Origin: Dryomyza anilis
Taxonomy: Eukaryota > Arthropoda > Insecta > Diptera > Dryomyzidae
Assembly: GCA_951804985.1 (NCBI GenBank)
Contig: OX638135.1
Location: forward strand, 69,970,803-70,034,802
Direction: 5' to 3'
DNA: 64,000 nucleotides
Every line of letters starts with the position of its first letter. Within the stretch, counting starts at the first letter, position 1. The translations under genes were made by a program, and so were the position numbers. Below are positions 23,083 to 36,100 of this stretch, one piece after another. The notes beneath the pieces were generated by a model, which had not been told where the DNA came from, did not search any database, and saw only the letters and a program-made list of their open reading frames with translations.

Positions 23083-24911
23083 TTTTAGATCTTTTAGATC
23101 TTTTAGATCTTTTAGATCTTTTAGATCTTTCAGATCTTTTAGATCTTTTAAATCTTTCAGATCTTTTAGATCTTTTAGATCTTTTAGATCTTTTAGATCT
23201 TTTAGATCTTTTAGATCTTTTAGATCTTTTAGATCTTTTAGATCTTTTAGATCTTTTAGATCTTTTAGATCTTTTAGATCTTTTAGATCTTTTAGATCTT
23301 TTAGATCTTTTAGATCTTTTAGATCTTTTAGATCTTTTAGATCTTTTAGATCTTTTAGATCTTTTAGATCTTTTAGATCTTTTAGATCTTTTAGATCTTT
23401 TAGATCTTTTAGATCTTTTAGATCTTTTAGATCTTTTAGATCTTTTAGATCTTTTAGATCTTTTAGATCTTTTAGATCTATTAGATATTTTAGATATTTT
23501 AGATATTTTAGATATTTTAGATATTTTAGATCTTTTAGATCTTTTAGATCTTTTAGATCTTTTAGATATTTTAGATATTTTAGATATTTTAGATCTTTTA
23601 GATCTTTTAGATCTTTTAGATCTTTTAAATCTTTTAGATCTTTTAGATCTTTTAGATCTTTTAGATCTTTTAGATCTTTTAGATCTTTTAGATCTTTTAG
23701 ATCTTTTAGATCTTTTAGATCTTTTAGATCTTTTAGATCTTTTAGATCTTTTAGATCTTTTAGATCTTTTAGATCTTTTAGATCTTTTAGATCTTTTAGA
23801 TCTTTTAGATCTTTTAGATCTTTTAGATCTTTTAGATCTTTTAGATCTTTTAGATCTTTTAGATCTTTTAGATCTTTCAGATCTTTTAGATCTTTCAGAT
23901 CTTTTAGATCTTTCAGATCTTTTAGATCTTTTAGATCTTTTAGATCTTTTAGATCTTTTAGTTCTTTTAGATCTTTTAGATCTTTTAGATCTTTTAGATC
24001 TGTTAGATCTTTTAGATCTTTTAGATCTTTTAGATCTTTTAGATGTTTTAGATCTTTTAGATCTTTTAGATCTTTTAGATCTTTTAGATCTTTTAGATCT
24101 TTTAGATCTTTTAGATCTTTTAGATCTTTTAGATCTTTTAGATCTTTTAGATCTTTTAGATCTTTTAGATCTTTTAGATCTTTTAGATCTTTTAGATCTT
24201 TTAGATCTTTTAGATCTTTTAGATCTTTTAGATCTTTTAGATCTTTTAGATCTTTTAGATCTTTTAGATCTTTTAGATCTTTTAGATCTTTTAGATCTTT
24301 TAGATCTTTTAGATCTTTTAGATCTCTTAGATCTTTTAGATCTTTTAGATCTTTTAGATCTTTTAGATCTTTTAGATCTTTTAGATCTTTTAGATCTTTT
24401 AGATCTTTTAGATCTTTTAGATCTTTTAGATCTTTTAGATCTTTTAGATCTTTTAGATCTTTTAGATCTTTTAGATCTTTTAGATCTTTTTGATCTTTTA
24501 GATCTTTTAGATCTTTTAGATCTTTTAGATCTTTTAGATCTTTTCGATATTTTTGATCTTTTCGATCTTTTCGATTTTTTCGATCTTATCGATCTTTTTG
24601 ATCTTTCTGATATTTTTGATATTTTTGATATTTTTGGACTTTTTGATCTTTTTGATCTTTTCGATCTTTGCGATCTTTTAGATCTTTTAGATCTATTTGA
24701 TATTTTTGATCTTTTTGATCTTTTCGACCTTTTTGATATTTTCGATCTTTTAGATCTTTTTGATCTTTTCGACCATTCTGATCTTTTTGATGTTTTCGAT
24801 CTTTTCGATCTTTTTGATCTTTTTGATCTTTTTGATCTTTTTGATCTTTTTGATCTTTTTGATCTTTTTGATCTTTTTGATCTTTTTGATCTTTTTTAAT
24901 TCTTTTTTAAT
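23083..24911. repeat. Higher-order repeat unit 4
   Basis: Landmarks at GATCTATTA (23477), GATCTTTCA triplet (about 23875), GATCTGTTA (about 23999), GATCTCTTA (about 24323), GGACTTTTTG (24636), CGACCATTCTG (24770). Tail-to-tail distance 1774 bp. Ends with TTTTTTAATTC and TTTTTTAATG like unit 2. Confidence 0.93.
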
Positions 24912-26778
24912 GTTTTAGATAATTAAAATCTTTTAGGTCTTTTTGATCTTTTTGATCTTTTTGATCTTTTTGATCTTTTTGATCTTTTTGATCTTTTTGA
25001 TCTTTTTGATCTTTTTGATCTTTTTGATCTTTTTGATCTTTTTGATCTTTTTGATCTTTTTGATCTTTTTGATCTTTTTGATCTTTTTGATCTTTTTGAT
25101 CTTTTTGATCTTTTTGATCTTTTTGATCTTTTTGATCTTTTTGATCTTTTTGATCTTTTTGATCTTTTTGATCTTTTTGATCTTTTTGATCTTTTTGATC
25201 TTTTTGATCTTTTTGATCTTTTTGATCTTTTTGATCTTTTTGATCTTTTTGATCTTTTTGATCTTTTTGATCTTTTTGATCTTTTTGATCTTTTTGATCT
25301 TTTTGATCTTTTTGATCTTTTTGATCTTTTTGATCTTTTTGATCTTTTTGATCTTTTTGATCTTTTTGATCTTTTTGATCTTTTTGATCTTTTTGATCTT
25401 TTTGATCTTTTTGATCTTTTTGATCTTTTTGATCTTTTTGATCTTTTTGATCTTTTTGATCTTTTTGATCTTTTTGATCTTTTTGATCTTTTTGATCTTT
25501 TTGATCTTTTTGATCTTTTTGATCTTTTTGATCTTTTTGATCTTTTTGATCTTTTTGATCTTTTTGATCTTTTTGATCTTTTTGATCTTTTTGATCTTTT
25601 TGATCTTTTTGATCTTTTTGATCTTTTTGATCTTTTTGATCTTTTTGATCTTTTTGATCTTTTTGATCTTTTTGATCTTTTTGATCTTTTTGATCTTTTT
25701 GATCTTTTTGATCTTTTGATCTTTTTGATCTTTTTGATCTTTTTGATCTTTTTGATCTTTTTGATATTTTTTGATGTTTTCGATCTTTTCGATCTTTTTG
25801 ACGTTTTCGATCCTTTCGATCTTTTTGATCTCTTTGATCTTTTTGATCTTTTTGATCTTTTTGATCTTTTTGATCTTTTTGATCTTTTTGATCTTTTTGA
25901 TCTTTTTGATCTTTTTGATCTTTTTGATCTTTTTGATCTTTTTGATCTTTTTGATCTTTTTTAAATCTTTTTGATGTTTTAGATCTTTTAGATCTTTTAG
26001 ATCTTTTAGATCTTTTAGATCTTTTAGATCTTTCAGATCTTTCAGATCTTTTAGATCTTTTAGATCTTTTAGATCTTTTAGATCTTTTAGATCTTTTAGA
26101 TCTTTTAGATCTTTTAGATATTTTAGATCTTTTAGATCTTTTAGATCTTTTAGATCTTTTTGATCTTTTAGATCTTTTAGATCTTTTAGATCTTTTAGAT
26201 CTTTTAGATCTTTTAGATCTTTTAGATCTTTTAGATCTTTTAGATCTTTTAGATCTTTTAGATCTTTTAGATCTTTTAGATCTTTTTGATCTTTAAGGCC
26301 CTTTTAATCTTTTTGATCTTTTTGATCTTTTTGATCTTTTTGATCTTTTTGATCTTTTTGATCTTTTTGATCTTTTTGATCTTTTTGATCTTTTTGATCT
26401 TTTTGATCTTTTTGATCTTTTTGATCTTTTTGATCTTTTTGATCTTTTTGATCTTTTTGATCTTTTTGATCTTTTTGATCTTTTTGATCTTTTTGATCTT
26501 TTTGATCTTTTTGATCTTTTTGATCTTTTTGATCTTTTTGATCTTTTTGATCTTTTTGATCTTTTTGATCTTTTTGATCTTTTTGATCTTTTTGATCTTT
26601 TTGATCTTTTTGATCTTTTTGATCTTTTTGATCTTTTTGATCTTTTTGATCTTTTTGATCTTTTTGATCTTTTTGATCTTTTTGATCTTTTTGATCTTTT
26701 TGATCTTTTTGATCTTTTTGATCTTTTTGATCTTTTTGATCTTTTTGATCTTTTTGATGTTTTTGATCTTTTTGATCT
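24912..26778. repeat. T-type, A-type, T-type succession
   Basis: T-type about 24935-25970, including one 8-bp unit near 25715 and a short tail-like patch (TCGATC, GACGTTTTC) at 25770-25830; A-type about 25980-26285; T-type about 26300-26778. An AAGGCCCTTTTAATC patch at 26294-26308 is also found near 61164. Confidence 0.93.
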
Positions 26779-26797
26779 TGGTAGCTCAGTGGTAGCT
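26779..26797. other. 19-bp non-repeat insert in the array
   Basis: GGTAGCTCAGTGGTAGCTC interrupts the array between a T-type and an A-type block. It contains TGGTAGCTC twice. TAGCTCAGTGG resembles a tRNA A-box, but no anticodon arm, B-box or acceptor stem follows, so it is not a tRNA gene. Confidence 0.8.
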
Positions 26798-28215
26798 CTT
26801 TTAGATCTTTTAGATCTTTTAGATCGATCTTTTCGATTTTTAGATCTTTTAGATCTTTTAGATCTTTTAGATCTTTTAGATCTTTTAGATCTTTTAGATC
26901 TTTTAGATCTTTTAGATCTTTTAGATCTTTTAGATCTTTTAGATCTTTTAGATCTTTTAGATCTTTTAGATCTTTTAGATCTTTTAGATCTTTTAGATCT
27001 TTTAGATCTTTTAGATCTTTTAGATCTTTTAGATCTTTGAGATCTTTTAGATCTTTTAGATCTTTTAGATCTTTTAGATCTTTTAGATCTTTTAGATCTT
27101 TTTGATCTTTTAGATCTTTTAGATCTTTTAGATCTTTTAGATATTTTTGATCTTTTTGATCTTCGTGGTCTTTTTGATGTTTTTTGATCTCCTTGATGTT
27201 TTTGATCTTTTAGATCTTTTAGATCTTTTAGATCTTTTAGATCTTTTAGATCTTTTAGATCTTTTAGATCTTTTAGATCTTTTAGATCTTTTAGATCTTT
27301 TAGATCTTTTAGATCTTTTAGATCTTTTAGATCTTTTAGATCTTTTAGATCTTTTAGATCTTTTAGATCTTTTAGATCTTTTAGATCTTTTAGATCTTTT
27401 AGATCTTTTAGATCTTTTAGATCTTTTAGATCTTTTAGATCTTTCAGATCTTTTAGATCTTTTAGATCTTTTAGATCTTTTAGATCTTTTAGATCTTTTA
27501 GATCTTTTAGATCTTTTAGATCTTTAGATCTTTTAGATCTTTTAGATCTTTTAGATCTTTTAGATCTTTTAGATCTTTTAGATCTTTTAGATCTTTTAGA
27601 TCTTTTAGATCTTTTAGATCTTTTAGATCTTTTAGATCTTTTAGATCTTTTAGATCTTTTAGATCTTTTAGATCTTTTAGATCTTTTAGATCTTTTAGAT
27701 CTTTTAGATCTTTTAGATCTTTTAGATCTTTTAGATCTTTTAGATCTTTTAGATCTTTTAGATCTTTTAGATCTTTTAGATCTTTTAGATCTTTTAGATC
27801 TTTTAGATCTTTTAGATCTTTTAGATCTTTTAGATCTTTTAGATCTTTTAGATCTTTTAGATCTTTTAGATCTTTTAGATCTTTTAGATCTTTTAGATCT
27901 TTTAGATCTTTTAGATCTTTTAGATCTTTTAGATCTTTTAGATCTTTTAGATCTTTTAGATCTTTTAGATCTTTTAGATCTTTTAGATCTTTTAGATCTT
28001 TTAGATCTTTTAGATCTTTTAGATCTTTTAGATCTTTTAGATCTTTTAGATCTTTTAGATCTTTTAGATCTTTTAGATCTTTTAGATCTTTTAGATCTTT
28101 TAGATCTTTTAGATCTTTTAGATCTTTTAGATCTTTTAGATCTTTTAGATCTTTTTGATCTTTTTGATCTTTTTGATCTTTTTGATCTTTTAGATCTTTT
28201 AGATCTTTTAGATCT
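26798..28215. repeat. A-type block with CGTGG landmark
   Basis: Starts with an irregular CGATCTTTTCGATTTTTAG patch, then GATCTTTTA to about 27140, a CGTGG landmark at 27164 followed by CTCCTTGATG, then about 950 bp of almost pure GATCTTTTA with an 8-bp unit near 27524. A few T-type units appear at about 28151-28190. Confidence 0.94.
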
Positions 28216-31200
28216 TTTTGATCTTTTTGATCTTTTTGATCTTTTTGATCTTTTTGATCTTTTTGATCTTTTTGATCTTTTTGATCTTTTTGATCTTTTT
28301 GATCTTTTTGATCTTTTTGATCTTTTTGATCTTTTTGATCTTTTTGATCTTTTTGATCTTTTTGATCTTTTTGATCTTTTTGATCTTTTTGATCTTTTTG
28401 ATCTTTTTGATCTTTTTGATCTTTTTGATCTTTTTGATCTTTTTGATCTTTTTGATCTTTTTGATCTTTTTGATCTTTTTGATCTTTTTGATCTTTTTGA
28501 TCTTTTTGATCTTTTTGATCTTTTTGATCTTTTTGATCTTTTTGATCTTTTTGATCTTTTTGATCTTTTTGATCTTTTTGATCTTTTTGATATTTTTGAT
28601 CTTTTTGATCTATTTGATCTTTTTGATCTTTTTGATCTTTTTGATCTTTTTGATCTTTTTGATCTTTTTGATCTTTTTGATCTTCGTGGTCTTTTTGATG
28701 TTTTTTAATCTCCTTGATGTTTTTGATCTTTTAGATCTTTTAGATCTTTTAGATCTTTTAGATCTTTTAGATCTTTTAGATCTTTTAGATCTTTTGGATC
28801 TTTTAGATCTTTTAGATCTTTTAGATCTTTTAGATCTTTTAGATCTTTTAGATCTTTTTGATCTTTTTGATATTTTTGATCTTTTTGATCTTTTTGATCT
28901 TTTTGATCTTTTTGATCTTTTTGATATTTTTGATCTTTTTGATCTCTTTGATCTTTTTGATCTTTTTGATCTTTTTGATCTTTTTGATCTTTTTGATCTT
29001 TTTGATCTTTTTGATCTTTTTGATCTTTTTGATCTTTTTGATCTTTTTGATCTTTTTGATCTTTTTGATCTTTTTGATCTTTTTGATCTTTTTGATCTTT
29101 TTGATCTTTTTGATCTTTTTGATCTTTTTGATCTTTTTGATCTTTTTGATCTTTTTGATCTTTTTGATCTTTTTGATCTTTTTGATCTTTTTGATCTTTT
29201 TGATCTTTTTGATCTTTTTGATCTTTTTGATCTTTTTGATCTTTTTGATCTTTTTGATCTTTTTGATCTTTTTGATCTTTTTGATCTTTTTGATCTTTTT
29301 GATCTTTTTGATCTTTTTGATCTTTTTGATCTTTTTGATCTTTTTGATCTTTTTGATCTTTTTGATCTTTTTGATCTTTTTGATCTTTTTGATCTTTTTG
29401 ATCTTTTTGATCTTTTTGATCTTTTTGATCTTTTTGATCTTTTTGATCTTTTTGATCTTTTTGATCTTTTTGATCTTTTTGATCTTTTTGATCTTTTTGA
29501 TCTTTTTGATCTTTTTGATCTTTTTGATCTTTTTGATCTTTTTGATCTTTTTGATCTTTTTGATCTTTTTGATCTTTTTGATCTTTTTGATCTTTTTGAT
29601 CTTTTTGATCTTTTTGATCTTTTTGATCTTTTTGATCTTTTTGATCTTTTTGATCTTTTTGATCTTTTTGATCTTTTTGATCTTTTTGATCTTTTTGATC
29701 TTTTTGATCTTTTTGATCTTTTTGATCTTTTTGATCTTTTTGATCTTTTTGATCTTTTTGATCTTTTTGATCTTTTTGATCTTTTTGATCTTTTTGATCT
29801 TTTTGATCTTTTTGATCTTTTTGATCTTTTTGATCTTTTTGATCTTTTTGATCTTTTTGATCTTTTTGATCTTTTTGATCTTTTTGATCTATTTGATCTT
29901 TTTGATCTTTTTGATCTTTTTGATCTTTTTGATCTTTTTGATCTTTTTGATCTTTTTGATCTTTTTGATCTTTTTGATCTATTTGATCTTTTTGATCTTT
30001 TTGATCTTTTTGATCTTTTTGATCTTTTTGATCTTTTTGATCTTTTTGATCTTTTTGATCTTCGTGGTCTTTTTGATGTTTTTTAATCTCCTTGATGTTT
30101 TTGATCTTTTAGATCTTTTAGATCTTTTAGATCTTTTAGATCTTTTAGATCTTTTAGATCTTTTAGATCTTTTAGATCTTTTAGATCTTTTAGATCTTTT
30201 AGATCTTTTAGATCTTTTAGATCTTTTAGATCTTTTAGATGTTTTAGATCTTTTAGATCTTTAGATATTTTAGATTTTTAGATCTTTTAGATCTTTTAGA
30301 TATTTTAGATCTTTTAGATATTTTAGATATTTTAGATCTTTTAGATCTTTTAGATCTTTTAGATCTTTTAGATCTTTTAGATCTTTTAGATCTTTTAGAT
30401 CTTTTAGATCTTTAGATCTTTAGATCTTTTAGATCTTTTAGATCTTTTAGATCTTTTAGATCTTTTAGATCTTTTAGATCTTTTAGATCTTTTAGATCTT
30501 TTAGATCTTTTAGATCTTTTAGATCTTTTAGATCTTTTAGATCTTTTAGATCTTTTAGATCTTTTAGATCTTTTAGATCTTTTAGATCTTTTAGATCTTT
30601 TAGATCTTTTAGATCTTTTAGATCTTTTAGATCTTTTAGATCTTTTAGATCTTTTAGATCTTTTAGATCTTTTAGATCTTTTAGATCTTTTAGATCTTTC
30701 AGATCTTTTAGATCTTTTAGATCTTTTATATCTTTTATATCTTTTAGATCTTTTAGATCTTTTAGATCTTTTAGATCTTTTAGAAATTTTAGATCTTTTA
30801 GATCTTTTAGATCTTTTAGATCTTTTAGATCTTTTAGATCTTTTAGATCTTTTAGATCTTTTAGATCTTTTAGATCTTTTAGATCTTTTAGATCTTTTAG
30901 ATCTTTTAGATCTTTTAGATCTTTTAGATCTTTTAGATCTTTTAGATCTTTTAGATCTTTTAGATCTTTTAGATCTTTTAGATCTTTTAGATCTTTTAGA
31001 TCTTTTAGATCTTTTAGATCTTTTAGATCTTTTAGATCTTTTAGATCTTTTAGATCTTTTAGATCTTTTAGATCTTTTAGATCTTTTAGATCTTTTAGAT
31101 CTTTTAGATCTTTTAGATCTTTTAGATCTTTTAGATCTTTTAGATCTTTTAGATCTTTTAGATCTTTTAGATCTTTTAGATCTTTTAGATCTTTTAGATC

Positions 31201-31451
31201 TTTTAGATCTTTTAGATCTTTTAGATCTTTTAGATCTTTTAGATCTTTTAGATCTTTTAGATCTTTTAGATCTTTTAGATCTTTTAGATCTTTTAGATCT
31301 TTTAGATCTTTTAGATCTTTTAGATCTTTTAGATCTTTTAGATCTTTTAGATCTTTTAGATCTTTTAGATCTTTTAGATCTTTTAGATCTTTTAGATCTT
31401 TTAGATCTTTTAGATCTTTTAGATCTTTTAGATCTTTTAGATCTTTTAGAT
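28216..31451. repeat. CGTGG-landmark repeats: T-type blocks followed by A-type blocks
   Basis: T-type 28216-28680, CGTGG landmark 28685 with TTTTTTAATCTCCTTGATG, short A-type to 28855, T-type 28858-30058, CGTGG landmark 30063, then A-type to 31451. CGTGG spacings are 1521 bp (27164 to 28685) and 1378 bp (28685 to 30063). The A-type part has several 8-bp units near 30263-30420 that shift phase. Confidence 0.93.
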
Positions 31452-33136
31452 CTTTTTGATCTTTTTGATCTTTTTGATCTTTTTGATCTTTTTGATCTTT
31501 TTGATCTTTTTGATCTTTTTGATCTTTTTGATCTTTTTGATCTTTTAGATCTTTTAGATCTTTTAGATCTTTTAGATCTTTTTTGATATTTTTGATATTT
31601 TTGATCTTTTTGATCTTTTTGATCTTTTTGATCTTTTTGATCTTTTTGATCTTTTTGATCTTTTTGATCTTTTTGATCTTTTTGATCTTTTTGATCTTTT
31701 TGATCTTTTTGATCTTTTTGATCTTTTTGATCTTTTTGATCTTTTTGATCTTTTTGATCTTTTTGATCTTTTTGATCTTTTTGATCTTTTTGATCTTTTT
31801 GATCTTTTTGATCTTTTTGATCTTTTTGATCTTTTTGATCTTTTTGATCTTTTTGATCTTTTTGATCTTTTTGATCTTTTTGATCTTTTTGATCTTTTTG
31901 ATCTTTTTGATCTTTTTGATCTTTTTGATCTTTTTGATCTTTTTGATCTTTTTGATCTTTTTGATCTTTTTGATCTTTTTGATCTTTTTGATCTTTTTGA
32001 TCTTTTTGATCTTTTTGATCTTTTTGATCTTTTTGATCTTTTTGATCTTTTTGATCTTTTTTAACTTTTTGATCTTTTTTAACTTTTTGATCTTTTTGAT
32101 CTTTTTTAACTTTTTGATCTTTTTGATCTTTTTGATCTTTTTGATCTTTTTGATCTTTTTGATCTTTTTGATCTTTTTGATCTTTTTGATTTTTTGATCT
32201 TTTTGATCTTTTTGATCTTTTTGATCTTTTTGATCTTTTTGATCTTTTTGATCTTTTTGATCTTTTTGATCTTTTTGATCTTTTTGATCTTTTTGATCTT
32301 TTTGATCTTTTTGATCTTTTTGATCTTTTTGATCTTTTTGATCTTTTTGATCTTTTTGATCTTTTTGATCTTTTTGATCTTTTTGATCTTTTTGATCTTT
32401 TTGATCTTTTTGATCTTTTTGATCTTTTTGATCTTTTTGATCTTTTTGATCTTTTTGATCTTTTTGATCTTTTTGATCTTTTTGATCTTTTTGATCTTTT
32501 TGATCTTTTTGATCTTTTTGATCTTTTTGATCTTTTTGATCTTTTTGATCTTTTTGATCTTTTTGATCTTTTTGATCTTTTTGATCTTTTTGATCTTTTT
32601 GATCTTTTTGATCTTTTTGATCTTTTTGATCTTTTTGATCTTTTTGATCTTTTTGATCTTTTTGATCTTTTTGATCTTTTTGATCTTTTTGATCTTTTTG
32701 ATCTCTTTGATCTCTTTGATCTTTTTGATCTTTTTGATCTTTTTGATCTTTTTGATCTTTTTGATCTTTTTGATCTTTTTGATCTTTTTGATCTTTTTGA
32801 TCTTTTTGATCTTTTTGATCTTTTTGATCTTTTTGATCTTTTTGATCTTTTTGATCTTTTTGATCTTTTTGATCTTTTTGATCTTTTTGATCTTTTTGAT
32901 CTTTTTGATCTTTTTGATCTTTTTGATCTTTTTGATCTTTTTGATCTTTTTGATCTTTTTGATCTTTTTGATCTTTTTGATCTTTTTGATCTTTTTGATC
33001 TTTTTGATCTTTTTGATCTTTTTGATCTTTTTGATCTTTTTGATCTTTTTGATCTTTTTGATCTTTTTGATCTTTTTGTTCTTTTTGATCTTTTTGATCT
33101 TTTTGTTCTTTTTGATCTTTTTGATCTTATTGATCT
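31452..33136. repeat. T-type block, 1.7 kb
   Basis: GATCTTTTT throughout except for five A-type units at about 31545-31580, three TTTTTTAAC patches at 32059-32110, GATCTCTTT pair near 32702 and GTTCTTTTT units near 33079 and 33106. Confidence 0.95.
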
Positions 33137-36100
33137 TTTAGATCTTTTAGATCTTTTAGATCTTTTAGATCTTTTAGATCTTTTAGATCTTTTAGATCTT
33201 TTAGATCTTTTAGATCTTTTAGATCTTTTAGATCTTTTAGATCTTTTAGATCTTTTAGATCTTTTAGATCTTTTAGATCTTTTAGATCTTTTAGATCTTT
33301 TAGATCTTTTAGATCTTTTAGATCTTTTAGATCTTTTAGATCTTTTAGATCTTTTAGATCTTTTAGATCTTTTAGATCTTTTAGATCTTTTAGATCTTTT
33401 AGATCTTTTAGATCTTTTAGATCTTTTAGATCTTTTAGATCTTTTAGATCTTTTAGATCTTTTAGATCTTTTAGATCTTTTAGATCTTTTAGATCTTTTA
33501 GATCTTTTAGATCTTTTAGATCTTTTAGATCTTTTAGATCTTTTAGATCTTTTAGATCTTTTAGATCTTTTAGATCTTTTAGATCTTTTAGATCTTTTAG
33601 ATCTTTTAGATCTTTTAGATCTTTTAGATCTTTTAGATCTTTTAGATCTTTTAGATCTTTTAGATCTTTTAGATCTATTAGATCTTTTAGATCTTTTAGA
33701 TCTTTTAGATCTTTTAGATCTTTTAGATCTTTTAGATCTTTTAGATCTTTTAGATCTTTTAGATCTTTTAGATCTTTTAGATCTTTTAGATCTTTTAGAT
33801 CTTTTAGATCTTTTAGATCTTTTAGATCTTTTAGATCTTTTAGATCTTTTAGATCTTTTAGATCTTTTAGATCTTTTAGATCTTTTAGATCTTTTAGATC
33901 TTTTAGATCTTTTAGATCTTTTAGATCTTTTAGATCTTTTAGATCTTTTAGATCTTTTAGATCTTTTAGATCTTTTAGATCTTTTAGATCTTTTAGATCT
34001 TTTAGATCTTTTAGATCTTTTAGATCTTTTAGATCTTTTAGATCTTTTAGATCTTTTAGATCTTTTAGATCTTTTAGATCTTTTAGATCTTTAGATCTTT
34101 TAGATCTTTAGATCTTTTAGATCTTTTAGATCTTTTAGATCTTTTAGATCTTTTAGATCTTTTAGATCTTTTAGATCTTTTAGATCTTTTAGATCTTTTA
34201 GATCTTTTAGATCTTTTAGATCTTTTAGATCTTTTAGATCTTTTAGATCTTATTGATCTTATTGATCTTTTAGATCTTTTAGATCTTTTAGATCTTTTAG
34301 ATCTTTTAGATCTTTTAGATTTTTTAGATCTTTTAGATCTTTTAGATCTTTTAGATCTTTTAGATCTTTTAGATCTTTTAGATCTTTTAGATCTTTTAGA
34401 TCTTTTAGATCTTTTAGATCTTTTAGATCTTTTAGATCTTTTAGATCTTTTAGATCTTTTAGATCTTTTAGATCTTTTAGATCTTTTAGATCTTTTAGAT
34501 CTTTTAGATCTTTTAGATCTTTTAGATCTTTTAGATCTTTTAGATCTTTTAGATCTTTTAGATCTTTTAGATCTTTTAGATCTTTTAGATCTTTTAGATC
34601 TTTTAGATCTTTTAGATCTTTTAGATCTTTTAGATCTTTTAGATCTTTTAGATCTTTTAGATCTTTTAGATCTTTTAGATCTTTTAGATCTTTTAGATCT
34701 TTTAGATCTTTTAGATCTTTTAGATCTTTTAGATCTTTTAGATCTTTTAGATCTTTTAGATCTTTTAGATCTTTTAGATCTTTTAGATCTTTTAGATCTT
34801 TTAGATCTTTTAGATCTTTTAGATCTTTTAGATCTTTTAGATCTTTTAGATCTTTTAGATCTTTTAGATCTTTTAGATCTTTTAGATCTTTTAGATCTTT
34901 TAGATCTTTTAGATCTTTTAGATCTTTTAGATTTTTTAGATCTTTTAGATCTTTTAGATCTTTTAGATCTTTTAGATCTTTTAGATCTTTTAGATCTTTT
35001 AGATCTTTTAGATCTTTTAGATCTTTTAGATCTTTTAGATCTTTTAGATCTTTTAGATCTTTTAGATCTTTTAGATCTTTTAGATCTTTTAGATCTTTTA
35101 GATCTTTTAGATCTTTTAGATCTTTTAGATCTTTTAGATCTTTTAGATCTTTTAGATCTTTTAGATCTTTTAGATCTTTTAGATCTTTTAGATCTTTTAG
35201 ATCTTTTAGATCTTTTAGATCTTTAGATCTTTTAGATCTTTTAGATCTTTTAGATCTTTTAGATCTTTTAGATCTTTTAGATCTTTTAGATCTTTTAGAT
35301 CTTTTAGATCTTTTAGATCTTTTAGATCTTTTAGATCTTTTAGATCTTTTAGATCTTTTAGATCTTTTAGATCTTTTAGATCTTTTAGATCTTTTAGATC
35401 TTTTAGAGCTTTTAGATCTTTTAGATCTTTTAGATCTTATTGATCTTTTAGATCTTTTAGATCTTTTAGATCTTTTAGATCTTTTAGATCTTTTAGATCT
35501 TTTAGATCTTTTAGATCTTTTAGATCTTTTAGATCTTTTAGATTTTTTAGATCTTTTAGATCTTTTAGATCTTTTAGATCTTTTAGATCTTTTAGATCTT
35601 TTAGATCTTTTAGATCTTTTAGATCTTTTAGATCTTTTAGATCTTTTAGATCTTTTAGATCTTTTAGATCTTTTAGATCTTTTAGATCTTTTAGATCTTT
35701 TAGATCTTTTAGATCTTTTAGATCTTTTAGATCTTTTAGATCTTTTAGATCTTTTAGATCTTTTAGATCTTTTAGATCTTTTAGATCTTTTAGATCTTTT
35801 AGATCTTTTAGATATTTTAGATCTTTTAGATCTTTTAGGGCTTTTAAATCTTTTAGATCTTTTAGATCTTTTAGATCTTTTAGATCTTTTAGATCTTTTA
35901 GATCTTTTAGATCTTTTAGATCTTTTAGATCTTTTAGATCTTTTAGATCTTTTAGATCTTTTAGATCTTTTAGATCTTTTAGATCTTTTAGATCTTTTAG
36001 ATCTTTTAGATCTTTTAGATCTTTTAGATCTTTTAGATTTTTTAGATCTTTTAGAACTTTTAGATCTTTTAGATCTTTTAGATCTTTTAGATCTTTTAGA

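Noticed and set aside
10534..24899. Long open reading frames (up to about 660 codons) of LIF, DLF and LDL repeats
   Set aside because: A 9-bp repeat keeps any stop-free frame open indefinitely. The translation is pure repeat, frames switch wherever the phase shifts, and both strands show similar runs. No promoter, splice or codon signal supports a protein.
26779..26797. tRNA gene suggested by GGTAGCTCAGTGGTAG
   Set aside because: Only a D-arm-like fragment; the following bases are array repeats, so no anticodon stem, T-arm or acceptor pairing can form.
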